This document shows positions 10,243-18,791 of a stretch of 64,000 nucleotides of DNA, piece by piece (position 1 is the first letter of the stretch; each line of letters begins with the position of its first letter). Both the position numbers and the translations under genes were made by a program. The stretch is from Candidatus Poribacteria bacterium. Lineage in GTDB: Bacteria; Poribacteria; WGA-4E; WGA-3G. The notes under the pieces were generated by a model. The model had not been told where the DNA came from and did not search any database. It was given only the letters and a program-made list of their open reading frames with translations. Where the stretch lies: NCBI GenBank assembly GCA_026710795.1, contig JAPOQK010000013.1, positions 1 to 64,000 on the forward strand, written 5' to 3'.

Positions 10243-10450
10243 TCTTTATACATATAAAATATCTAATAATAACTTAAAATAATTTTATTATTGTTGACGA
10301 AAATGGGTTTCCATTCAGGTAGTATCAATCGTAATGTATGTGCATCAAATGAAAAACCTGAGATTGACTCAATATCAAGTCAAATAACCGGAATAACAAC
10401 ATTAATATCCGCAATTATAAATTATGAAAATTAGCATTGTGGAGGAGTGA

Positions 10451-11881
10451 ATGAAAACACACATACTTGATGGTCGTTTAATTATTTTCTTTTGTATTGT
10501 TTGTTGTTTAGTGTCAAATGTGGTATATGCTAAGGATCACTCTCTTGCTGAACAGATCTTTGAAAGACATAAGTCTACTTTACAAGATAATGAAGTACAA
10601 AATGTCCTTCCTGATGTCTTGAAAGAATATAAAGAGTCTGAAACTCAAGCGAAATTGACCGAGGATAGCTTAAAGCAGATAGTAGCGAATCCAGAAAGCA
10701 TAAAAGAATTAATACCTGCAATAGACGAGAAATTTATTCCTCTTCTAAATGGCAATAGTGGTGTCCAAGCATTATTCAATGACGCTGACTTCCACACTTT
10801 GCTTCAAGATGTCAATGCAATCGCAGAACTAACGAGACTTATCAAAGCGGGTTGGTTAGAACTCAGAATGAGAAATATAATCACTCCGCTGCTTTTGCTT
10901 ATAATAATTGTGGCACTTTTCACACTTGGCAAAGGGGCGGACTTTCTGGTAGATGAGGCGGTTGCACTTTCAACGCAATGGGGTTTAGGAAAAGCAGTTA
11001 TCGGTGCAACAATAGTAAGTATTGGGACAACAACTCCAGAAGCTGCAGTTTCTGTGTTGTCAGCAATCCAAGGAAAACCTGGACTTGCTCTTGGAAATGC
11101 AGTCGGTTCAATTATATGTGATACAGGACTTATTTTAGGATTAGCATCATTGATTGCTCCGTTGTCATTCAATCGTCAGTTAGCATCCCGCCTCTCTAAC
11201 GTTCAGGTGAGTGCCGGCATTCTGCTGGTATTAGCTTGTTTACCGTGGACATCTCCTATGAAAGCTTTTACTCAAGGTGGGGTGCTTCCACAATTTATAG
11301 GATTCGTTTTTGTTGTTCTTTTAGGATTATATATATGGCAATCTATCCGTTGGGCAGGTTCAACAACACCAGAGCCAGAAGATGAAAGTAATGCTGAGTC
11401 AGAGGCATCTAATACGTTTGGAACCCTTCTAAAACTCATCGGTGCCATGGCGGTTGTTGTCATTTCTGCACAATTTCTTATTCCTGCAGTAAGCATCCTT
11501 GCTACAAGGTTTAAAGTTCCAGATTCAATTATCTCGCTAACGTTGGTTGCATTTGGCACTTCGCTCCCAGAGCTCGTCACCGCAGTTACTGCAGTTAGAC
11601 GTGGACATGGTGAGTTAGCAGTTGGGAACATCATCGGTGCGGATATTCTCAACGTACTCTTTGTTGCGGGAGTTTCTGCTGCAGCGACGGACGGTGGTTT
11701 AGTCGCAGAAGCACATTTCTTCCAATTCGCATTTCCAGCAATGCTGTTTATCTTGATTGTTTTTCGTATTGGTATTTTCGTTTCAGGGAGCCAGCTAAAA
11801 CGACCCTTTGGTGTTATATTAGTAGCAGTCTGGCTTTTAGTAATTATCCTCAGTGGTATTTTGGGTATAGATGCGCATTAA
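10451..11881 (+). CDS. CaCA-family Na+/Ca2+ antiporter with extracytoplasmic N-terminal extension
   Basis: 476 residues; GTGGAGG before the ATG. The transporter part (about 145-476) has the two inverted alpha-repeats of the CaCA family: GATIVSIGTTTPEAAVSVLSA with GNAVGSIICDTGL, and LVAFGTSLPELVTAVTA with GNIIGADILNVLF, giving about 10-11 membrane helices. Known role of relatives (YrbG and similar): calcium/sodium exchange across the inner membrane. Unusually, it begins with a signal-peptide-like segment and about 110 charged helical residues (LLNGNSGVQALFNDADF and around) before the first transporter helix; this extension is not part of the standard fold. Confidence 0.88.
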   Translation: MKTHILDGRLIIFFCIVCCLVSNVVYAKDHSLAEQIFERHKSTLQDNEVQNVLPDVLKEYKESETQAKLTEDSLKQIVANPESIKELIPAIDEKFIPLLNGNSGVQALFNDADFHTLLQDVNAIAELTRLIKAGWLELRMRNIITPLLLLIIIVALFTLGKGADFLVDEAVALSTQWGLGKAVIGATIVSIGTTTPEAAVSVLSAIQGKPGLALGNAVGSIICDTGLILGLASLIAPLSFNRQLASRLSNVQVSAGILLVLACLPWTSPMKAFTQGGVLPQFIGFVFVVLLGLYIWQSIRWAGSTTPEPEDESNAESEASNTFGTLLKLIGAMAVVVISAQFLIPAVSILATRFKVPDSIISLTLVAFGTSLPELVTAVTAVRRGHGELAVGNIIGADILNVLFVAGVSAAATDGGLVAEAHFFQFAFPAMLFILIVFRIGIFVSGSQLKRPFGVILVAVWLLVIILSGILGIDAH

Positions 11882-11905
11882 CTTTATGTATATTATAGTT
11901 ATACC

Positions 11906-11942
11906 TGTCTGAATCATACATTTCATATAATTGATTCAGACA
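11906..11942. repeat. inverted repeat in the 11882-12237 intergenic region
   Basis: Perfect 11-bp arms TGTCTGAATCA (11906-11916) and TGATTCAGACA (11932-11942) with a 15-nt loop, just after the antiporter stop. No T-run follows, so terminator function is uncertain. The remaining 300 bp up to 12237 hold one small hairpin (ACCAAA/TTTGGT, 12119-12134) and no recognisable gene. Confidence 0.6.
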
Positions 11943-12237
11943 AAGTGTATTCTTGATTAATCAGCGTATAAAGTATCAACACAACAATCCATAATCCTAA
12001 CAGAATCTATTTGGCAGACTACTAAATAATTGTCCTTCCCTTTCCAGACTAATCGGATTATACAAAGAATCTTGATTATCTGAGATTCTCAACACGTCAG
12101 TATATCCTCCCATATTACACCAAACTTCTTTGGTTTAGAATATCAATTTGTGCATCCAAATCCTCGTAACTGTACAATTCAAATTCGAAATTCTGATTAT
12201 CAACAAATCACTCATAAAAGAAGGACTCCCTATTAGA

Positions 12238-14109
12238 ATGCATAAAACAATGTTTACAATTATATCCATTTTGCTTTTAATTCTGGTATTAACCCCAAAC
12301 CTTTTTGCTCAAGACTATAACAAATGGGGTCTACCTGCAGGAGCGAAAGCACGTCTCGGTAAAGGTTCCATTAGTGAGATTTCATTTTCTCCAGATGGCA
12401 AACGTATAGCAGTTGCGAGTAGTATTGGAATTTGGATTTATGATGCACATACAGGTGAAGAACTCGATCTACTAAGAGGTGACACACCTACTGTCAGAAG
12501 TGTATCTTTCAGTCCAGATGGTTTCACATTAGCAAGTACAATAGGGTTTAATACAATCATTTTGTGGGATGCTCGGACTGGAACTCAACTACGAACATTG
12601 AAAGGACATACAAGGGCTGTCTTCAGCATTGTATTCAGTCCAGATAGTAAGACTCTTGCAAGTAGTAGTGATGACAAAACTGTTCGTTTGTGGGATGTGA
12701 GATCCGGGACAACTCTAAAAATATTGACTGGACATACGGATAGAGCATGGCATGTCGCGTATAGTCCAGATGGAACTAAAGTCGCATGTGCAAGTTGGGA
12801 TACTACGGTACGAGTGTGGGATGTTCAAACCGGTAAATCTCTTCATGTAATAAAAGGACATACTGAATTTGTACGGTGCGTAGCCTTCAGTCCGGATAGT
12901 ATGACACTTGTTAGTGCCAGCTATGATGAAACTGTTCGTTTCTGGGATGTGTCAACTGGGAAACATCTTAGAACACTGAAAGAGCATACGGATACGGTCT
13001 GGATGGTAGCCTTCACCCCGGATGGTAAAACACTTGCGACTGGATCTTATGATAACACGATTCGTCTGTGGGATGTGAAGACAGGTAAATCTAATCGGAC
13101 TATCACTGGACATAGATCAAGGGTTAAAACCGTATCCTTCAGTCCTGATGGAAAGACCCTCGTAAGTGGAAGTTGTGATGGAACCGTTCGTATGTGGAAT
13201 ACAGAAACTGGGAAGCAACTTTGGAAAAGAAATGGACATCCCGATTATGTTTGGACAGTATCCTACAGTCCGGATGGTAAAACACTCGCAAGTGGCGGGT
13301 GTAGAGATTCTGAAATTCGCTTGTGGGATGTGCAAACAGGAACTCTTAAGGGGACATTAACTGGACATATAAAGAGAGTTGATAGCATTGCATACAATAC
13401 AGATGGCAAGATACTGGCGAGTGGTAGTGTTGACACTACTATTCGTCTGTGGGATGTACAGACAGGTACATCTATACGAACATTAAATGGACATACTAAT
13501 GTAGTAAAATCCGTTGCCTTCAGTCCAAGTGGTAAAACTCTGGCAAGTGGAGCCTATGACAGTACCGTTCAATTGTGGGATATACAAACTGGTGTGTCTT
13601 TAAGAACGTTTAAAGGTCATGCTAACGGTGTCACTTCTGTGGTGTACAGTCCAGATGGTACGACACTTGCAAGTGCAAGTTTGGATAATACAGTTTGTTT
13701 GTGGGATGTACAGACTGGCAAACATCTTCGGTCACTGGAGCAACATCAGAACTTGGTATATTGCGTGGTATTCAGTCTGGATGGAAAGACACTTGCCAGT
13801 TCAGATGAGAACAATATGATAATTCTCTGGGATGTCGAGTCTGACAGGACTATTCGTACCCTGAAAGGACACACAAACGATGTCAGAAGTCTATCATTAA
13901 GTCCAGATGGCAAGACACTTGCAAGCGGTAGTAGAGATACTTCTTTACGATTATGGAATGTTGAAACAGGTGCACTCCTTTGGACATTTACTGGACATAC
14001 CGATGCTATCAACAGTGTTGTATTCAGTCCGGATGGTAACACAATCGCAACTGGAAGTTTTGACGGTACTGTACTTCTATGGGAAATAAAGATAAAAGGT
14101 TTGGATTAG
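12238..14109 (+). CDS. secreted WD40-repeat protein with 14 repeats
   Basis: 623 residues from the ATG at 12238, chosen because it begins a clear signal peptide (MHKTMFTIISILLLILVLTP, cleavage after LFAQ) and GAAGGA lies upstream; the open frame extends further 5' but only into non-secretory sequence. The mature protein is a run of WD40 units (x-GH-x-VxSVxFSPDGKTLASGSxDxTVRLWD). I count 14 WD positions, which fits two seven-bladed propellers. Repeats are very similar to one another, pointing to recent internal duplication. It is a scaffold or interaction protein outside the cytoplasm; partners are unknown. Confidence 0.88.
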   Translation: MHKTMFTIISILLLILVLTPNLFAQDYNKWGLPAGAKARLGKGSISEISFSPDGKRIAVASSIGIWIYDAHTGEELDLLRGDTPTVRSVSFSPDGFTLASTIGFNTIILWDARTGTQLRTLKGHTRAVFSIVFSPDSKTLASSSDDKTVRLWDVRSGTTLKILTGHTDRAWHVAYSPDGTKVACASWDTTVRVWDVQTGKSLHVIKGHTEFVRCVAFSPDSMTLVSASYDETVRFWDVSTGKHLRTLKEHTDTVWMVAFTPDGKTLATGSYDNTIRLWDVKTGKSNRTITGHRSRVKTVSFSPDGKTLVSGSCDGTVRMWNTETGKQLWKRNGHPDYVWTVSYSPDGKTLASGGCRDSEIRLWDVQTGTLKGTLTGHIKRVDSIAYNTDGKILASGSVDTTIRLWDVQTGTSIRTLNGHTNVVKSVAFSPSGKTLASGAYDSTVQLWDIQTGVSLRTFKGHANGVTSVVYSPDGTTLASASLDNTVCLWDVQTGKHLRSLEQHQNLVYCVVFSLDGKTLASSDENNMIILWDVESDRTIRTLKGHTNDVRSLSLSPDGKTLASGSRDTSLRLWNVETGALLWTFTGHTDAINSVVFSPDGNTIATGSFDGTVLLWEIKIKGLD

Positions 14110-14141
14110 ATAGTTGATGCATATTACCCTATATAGTCTAA

Positions 14142-14330
14142 TCAATAATAATCAAAGGAACTCGCATATCGGTGGAGTTTATCCTTGATTTACTCGCTTC
14201 TGACGTGGGTGAAGAAGAAATTCTTGAGGATTATCAACATATAACAAAAGCAGATATACATGCATGTCTGAGGTATGCCGCACGGTGTCACAGGAACGAG
14301 ATATATCTTGAATTAAAGTCAGAAGCATGA
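14142..14330 (+). pseudogene. DUF433 antitoxin-like fragment
   Basis: The frame is open from just after a TAA at 14139. Translation gives KGTRISVEFILDLLAS followed by EEEILEDYQHITKADI and ACLRYAA, the hallmark of the DUF433 family, often the antitoxin partner of DUF5615. The usual first 20 or so residues that precede GTRIS are missing, and the only possible start is a GTG at 14172 in the middle of the motif. It lies 32 bp after the WD40 gene. Read as an N-terminally truncated remnant, possibly still expressed as a short peptide. Confidence 0.7.
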
Positions 14331-14419
14331 AATTTGATGAGTTACGAATCCTAACTGACGAAAATATCTCTCCGAAGGTTGTAACTTTTCTTAGAATTAG
14401 ATATAAAGAACAAGACTAA
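14327..14419 (+). pseudogene. truncated DUF5615 (PIN-like) toxin fragment
   Basis: ATG overlaps the DUF433 stop (ATGA), the classic toxin-antitoxin arrangement. The 30-codon product MKFDELRILTDENISPKVV continues for 11 residues and then stops. The ILTDENISP start with its acidic residue is typical of DUF5615 PIN-like proteins, which are normally about 100-120 residues. The catalytic core is therefore lost and the pair is a relic. Confidence 0.65.
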
Positions 14420-14484
14420 CCTTACATGAATTTAATTGTACAATAGAAATATATTGGAGGGACGATAAACCTGTTCTACAATCG

Positions 14485-15471
14485 TTAAAAAGGTGGTGCT
14501 GTCAAACGAACGAACGAACGCGATACTTCATCCAATTCCTCGCGAACTGCTGCATCTAATTCCCAACCGACACCTCCAAGTGTGTCGTCCAATTGTTCAA
14601 TTGTATCACTTCCGCTGATGGCAACAGTAACCTCTGGATGTGATACCACCCAAGCAACAGCAAGTTGTGCTGGCGTTTTTCCTAACTCATTTGCAAGACG
14701 TATGAGGGTAGCAATTACCGTTCCAGTTGCTCCACTCATTCTACGGTTATATTCATCTGGATATCGTCTTGCCCAGAGCGTGCCTTCAGGTGGTGGTTTA
14801 TCTGGAGAATAGACCCCACTCAATAAACCGACTGATAACGGACTATAACACATCACACCAAGACCTTCCTCACGCACTAACCCAAACATCTCAGTTTCCA
14901 AATCTCTATTTAGTAAGTTATACATATTTTGAACACACATATAAGGTGTCGCGTTGATGCTATCTGCGATCCACAGTGCTTTACATACCTGCCATGACTG
15001 ATGATTACAACAACCAAGATAACGCACCTTACCTGAACGGATGAGGTCGTCTAATACACGTATTGTCTCCTCTTGCGGAGTGGTATCGTCTGTCATGTGA
15101 ATCAGGTAGACATCAATATGATCCGTGCCGAGTCTTGTGAGTGAACGGTCTATCTCACGCATGATGTGGTATCGTGATAATCCATAGTCGTTTGGTCCCT
15201 GTCCAATATGACTGCAAACTTTAGATGTAATCACCACATCATCACGTTTCCCTTTTATCGCTTTGCCGAGAACTATCTCTGAACGACCAATGTTGTCTCG
15301 ATCATCCATTGGACCGTATACATTGGCACAATCAATAAGGTTGATGCCGCTATCAATTGCATGCTCAATCAAACGTTGGGCAGCATTCTCATCGGATTGC
15401 CCTCTGAGTCCTAATCCTAAAGCGAGTGGACTGACCTTGACACCAGCTTTACCAAAATTGACATATTCCAT
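14485..15471 (-). CDS. aldo/keto reductase
   Basis: 328 residues; GGAG precedes the ATG. Standard AKR TIM barrel: N-terminal GKAGVKVSPLALGLGLRG, catalytic tetrad visible as DCANVYGP (Asp, Tyr), VITSKV (Lys) and YLIHMTDD (His), and the C-terminal NADP-binding stretch around VAISGSDTIEQLDD. Such enzymes reduce aldehydes, ketones or sugars with NADPH in the cytosol. It is the last gene of a probable eight-gene operon running down from glyA and starts 10 bp after the pseudouridine synthase stop. Substrate not predictable. Confidence 0.9.
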   Translation of the reverse strand: MEYVNFGKAGVKVSPLALGLGLRGQSDENAAQRLIEHAIDSGINLIDCANVYGPMDDRDNIGRSEIVLGKAIKGKRDDVVITSKVCSHIGQGPNDYGLSRYHIMREIDRSLTRLGTDHIDVYLIHMTDDTTPQEETIRVLDDLIRSGKVRYLGCCNHQSWQVCKALWIADSINATPYMCVQNMYNLLNRDLETEMFGLVREEGLGVMCYSPLSVGLLSGVYSPDKPPPEGTLWARRYPDEYNRRMSGATGTVIATLIRLANELGKTPAQLAVAWVVSHPEVTVAISGSDTIEQLDDTLGGVGWELDAAVREELDEVSRSFVRLTAPPF

Positions 15472-15481
15472 AATTCATCTC

Positions 15482-16462
15482 CTATAAATGTGCTCTTGTT
15501 AAAGTTCGTAATGAAAAAATCAGTCGATGCATATCTGCTGGTTTTGGTGCGGAAAACAACAAAGAATCATGGGTGATAGGATGTTCAAATCGAAGAGTTC
15601 GTGCATGCAATGCTTGTCGTTTAAGATGAATAAGTGCGTGTTTTATTGGCTGCGTGTCTGCATCGTTCAATGCACGTTGTTCTCCTCCATATATAGCATC
15701 GCAAGCAACAGGGTGACCAATATGCTGTAGATGTACACGAATTTGATGAAGTCGACCGGTTTCTAATGTCAGTTGTACTAACGAAAATTTGTTGTAAATT
15801 TCTAATACCTGATAATGAGTGACGGCATGCCTTCCGTTATTCAAAACAGTTGACATTCGTCTTCGATCACGACGGCTGCGTGCAATTTGTGCGTCAATTG
15901 TTCCAGTGACTTCCGTTGGAATACCGCATACAACAGCAACGTACTGCCGTGTAATCGTGTGTTTTTCAAACTGTGTTGATAACGCGCGATGGACAACATC
16001 TGTTTTGGCAACAACGAGTACCCCTGACGTATCCTTGTCTAATCTGTGGACAATACCGGGTCTCTCTACTCCACCTATACCAGACAGGTCAGAGCAGTGT
16101 GCGAGCAATGCATTGACAAGTGTTCCCTTAATTACACCGCTTGCTGGATGAACAAGCATTCCTGCTGATTTGTTGAGAACAATTAAGTCACTATCTTCAT
16201 ATAAAATGTCAAGTGGGATTTTCTCTGGTTGGACAGATTCTAAAGGACGGGATTCAGGAAGCGTAAGTCGAACTTGATTACCAGAACGTAGTGTCAAACT
16301 TGGTTGTTTGATAATCTTATCATTTACAGTGACAGCACCTTGACGGATTAACTTCTGTAGGTAAGATCTGGATATTCCCTCAGTCACACTGATTAGAAAC
16401 CGATCTAACCGTTTTCCACTGTGTTCTGTTTGTATGTGGTAAATATACGTCTCATTTTCCAT
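15482..16462 (-). CDS. RluA-family 23S rRNA pseudouridine synthase (RluD-like)
   Basis: 326 residues. An N-terminal S4 RNA-binding domain (GKRLDRFLISVTEGISRSYL, then LIRQGAVTVND) is followed by the catalytic domain with the signature GIVHRLDKDTSGVLVVAK, whose Asp is the nucleophile, and by LETGRLHQIRVHLQHIGHPV. It isomerises uridines in structured RNA; RluD targets helix 69 of 23S rRNA, and assignment to RluD rather than RluC is a guess from the S4-containing layout. The gene starts 20 bp after ilvD. Confidence 0.9.
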   Translation of the reverse strand: MENETYIYHIQTEHSGKRLDRFLISVTEGISRSYLQKLIRQGAVTVNDKIIKQPSLTLRSGNQVRLTLPESRPLESVQPEKIPLDILYEDSDLIVLNKSAGMLVHPASGVIKGTLVNALLAHCSDLSGIGGVERPGIVHRLDKDTSGVLVVAKTDVVHRALSTQFEKHTITRQYVAVVCGIPTEVTGTIDAQIARSRRDRRRMSTVLNNGRHAVTHYQVLEIYNKFSLVQLTLETGRLHQIRVHLQHIGHPVACDAIYGGEQRALNDADTQPIKHALIHLKRQALHARTLRFEHPITHDSLLFSAPKPADMHRLIFSLRTLTRAHL

Positions 16463-16482
16463 TGCTAAGAAATAGGAGACAT

Positions 16483-18162
16483 TTATCCCGTCACAGCACC
16501 CTCAGATGCAGAAGAGACAGAGTTTGCATATTTCGCCATAACACCGCGAGTATAACGCGGTTCAGGAGGAGTCCACTTCTCAAAACGGGATTTTATTTCT
16601 GTATCGGTGAGTGTAACATCAAGTCGTCTTGCCTCAGCATCAATCACAATTTCATCGCCTTCTTGCAAAATAGCAAGTGGTCCACCTGTTGCAGCTTCAG
16701 GAGCAACATGGCAAATCATAAAGCCATGTGTCGCACCAGAAAATCTTCCATCAGTCAACAGAGCAACATCTTCACTTAATCCTGCACCGACGATTGCTGC
16801 TGTTACACCTAACATTTCACGCATACCTGGACCACCGATAGGACCTTCGTAACGTATAACAATTACATCTCCAGGTTTTATTTCTCCACCTTTTATTGCT
16901 GCGAAAGTGTCTTCTTCACGTTCAAAGATACGTGCTGGACCTCGGTGCAATGTCTTCTTCTGTCCAGCCAACTTAATAACACATCCTTCTGGCGCGAGAT
17001 TACCTCTCAAGATAGCAAATCCACCTGTCGGTTTAAGTGGTGCATCTACTGCTCTGACAACCTGCTGCCCTTCAGTTTCAGTCGCTGCATTCGCTTCTTC
17101 ACCGATTGTTTTACCTGTTACGGTGAGTTCATCAGTGTGGATTAATCCTGCTTCTGCAAGACGTTTTGTTAAGAACTGGATTCCACCTGCCTCATATAGA
17201 TCGGTAGCAACAAATTGTCCACCAGGTTTCAGGTCAGCCAAAACCGGTGTTCTCTGGCTTATCTCATGAAAATCTTCAAGGGTCAAAGGGATTTGTGCCT
17301 CGTATGCAATTGCGAGAAGATGTAGAACTCCGTTGGTTGAACCACCGGTGGCAGCAACTGATGTAATTGCATTTTCAAGAGATTTCCGTGTGATGATTTG
17401 ACTCGGACGACGATCAGCAGCCAGCATATCCATAACAAGTTGTCCAGCTTTATATGCCTCATCATCCTTTTCTTCCACGGCAGCCGGAACACTACCACTC
17501 CCCATCGGTGCTATTCCCAACATTTCAACCGCAGTAGCCATAGTATTAGCAGTAAATTGTCCCCCGCAAGCACCAGGTCCGGGACACCCTTTACTTATCA
17601 GATCATCCAATTCTTCAACAGTGATTGTTCCTTCTGCATGTTGACCGACCGCTTCAAACACGTCTTGAATCGTGACATCACGTCCTTGAAATTTACCCGG
17701 CATAATTGAGCCACCATACAGTGTAAGAGATGGTATATCTAACCGCGCTAATGCCATAACAGTGCCTGGTACAGTTTTATCACAACCGCATAATGCAACA
17801 ACAGCATCAAACATATTTCCAATGGAAACTAACTCAATTGAATCGGCTACTACCTCTCGACTGATAAGCGATGTTTTCATGCCTTCAGTTCCCATTGTAA
17901 TTCCGTCAGAGATACTGACAGTATTGAATTCGAGAGGTGTACCACCTGAATCTCGAATACCTTGTTTTACCTTTGCAGCCAACCGTCTCAAATGGAAGTT
18001 ACAAGGTCCAATTTCAATCCAAGTATTTGCAACCCCGATAATTGGTTTGTCAAGATCTTCTGGAGATAATCCTCCATCACCAAACATTAGCATTGTACGT
18101 GCAGCGGCTCGGTCAGGTCCGTCGGTAATTACATGACTTCGGGGTTTGAGTTTATTGGACAT
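16483..18162 (-). CDS. ilvD: dihydroxy-acid dehydratase
   Basis: 559 residues from the ATG at 18162, which has AGGAGG about 10 nt upstream; the frame extends 24 codons further without a ribosome site. It catalyses the third common step of valine and isoleucine synthesis, dehydrating 2,3-dihydroxy acids. The three cysteines for the [2Fe-2S] cluster are present ([29 protein letters not shown]), as is the C-terminal [19 protein letters not shown]. Length is normal for IlvD. No other branched-chain amino-acid genes are nearby; it sits inside the operon with glyA and folC. Confidence 0.95.
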   Translation of the reverse strand: MSNKLKPRSHVITDGPDRAAARTMLMFGDGGLSPEDLDKPIIGVANTWIEIGPCNFHLRRLAAKVKQGIRDSGGTPLEFNTVSISDGITMGTEGMKTSLISREVVADSIELVSIGNMFDAVVALCGCDKTVPGTVMALARLDIPSLTLYGGSIMPGKFQGRDVTIQDVFEAVGQHAEGTITVEELDDLISKGCPGPGACGGQFTANTMATAVEMLGIAPMGSGSVPAAVEEKDDEAYKAGQLVMDMLAADRRPSQIITRKSLENAITSVAATGGSTNGVLHLLAIAYEAQIPLTLEDFHEISQRTPVLADLKPGGQFVATDLYEAGGIQFLTKRLAEAGLIHTDELTVTGKTIGEEANAATETEGQQVVRAVDAPLKPTGGFAILRGNLAPEGCVIKLAGQKKTLHRGPARIFEREEDTFAAIKGGEIKPGDVIVIRYEGPIGGPGMREMLGVTAAIVGAGLSEDVALLTDGRFSGATHGFMICHVAPEAATGGPLAILQEGDEIVIDAEARRLDVTLTDTEIKSRFEKWTPPEPRYTRGVMAKYANSVSSASEGAVTG

Positions 18163-18246
18163 AGTTGTGTGTCCTCCTACAATAAATAGATGCGATAGCC
18201 AAAAACAAGATGGTAGCAACCATGTTGACCACAAGAAATTATATTT

Positions 18247-18765
18247 CTACATTGTAAATTCATAAACAAGGTCAATGTTAGGAGCGTCTTTGAGACGTAA
18301 GATAATGGTTCCTGCTTCTTGACGGTAAGCTTCCTGATACAGGGTTTTTATTTGTGTCAGATCAAATTGATAATCTTCAGTCGGATATGCTTCACATGTA
18401 TCACCGTTAGCATTATGAGAGATATAAATAGGTAACTGCACAGGAAATGATTCAAGAAACGAATTAGAAGCAACTAAAGTGAATTGGTGTGTTTCACATC
18501 CTCCGCTGTAAGATAGGTTGACATTTAATGTATCACCATCAATTGATGCGGAATTTAATGCAAATTCATCAGTTCCAAACCTATCACCAGCATCACCAAT
18601 GAATACATCTCCTTCATAAGGTGAGACATCTTGAATAGTGTCATCAACAGAAACAGATGTAAGACCGTCAGGTTCATTATTCAACTGATTATTGAATTGT
18701 TGACATCCTAATATAAATAGAAGAAAAAAATACATAATCAATTTTGCGATGTTGTTATGTTTCAT
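18247..18765 (-). CDS. hypothetical lipoprotein
   Basis: 172 residues. The N-terminus is a lipoprotein signal peptide with lipobox LFILGC. The mature part has a linker rich in Asn and Asp, then a compact domain with two conserved-looking Cys (SYSGGCETHQF, NGDTCEAYPTEDY) and a C-terminal beta-strand end (IILRLKDAPNIDLVYEF). Similar SGGCxxHxF domains occur in other Gram-negative lipoproteins, but I do not recognise a function. Lies between hppA (26 bp) and ilvD (84 bp) and is probably in the same transcript. Confidence 0.75.
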   Translation of the reverse strand: MKHNNIAKLIMYFFLLFILGCQQFNNQLNNEPDGLTSVSVDDTIQDVSPYEGDVFIGDAGDRFGTDEFALNSASIDGDTLNVNLSYSGGCETHQFTLVASNSFLESFPVQLPIYISHNANGDTCEAYPTEDYQFDLTQIKTLYQEAYRQEAGTIILRLKDAPNIDLVYEFTM

Positions 18766-18791
18766 ATTTGTCTACCTTTTGAGGTGATGTA

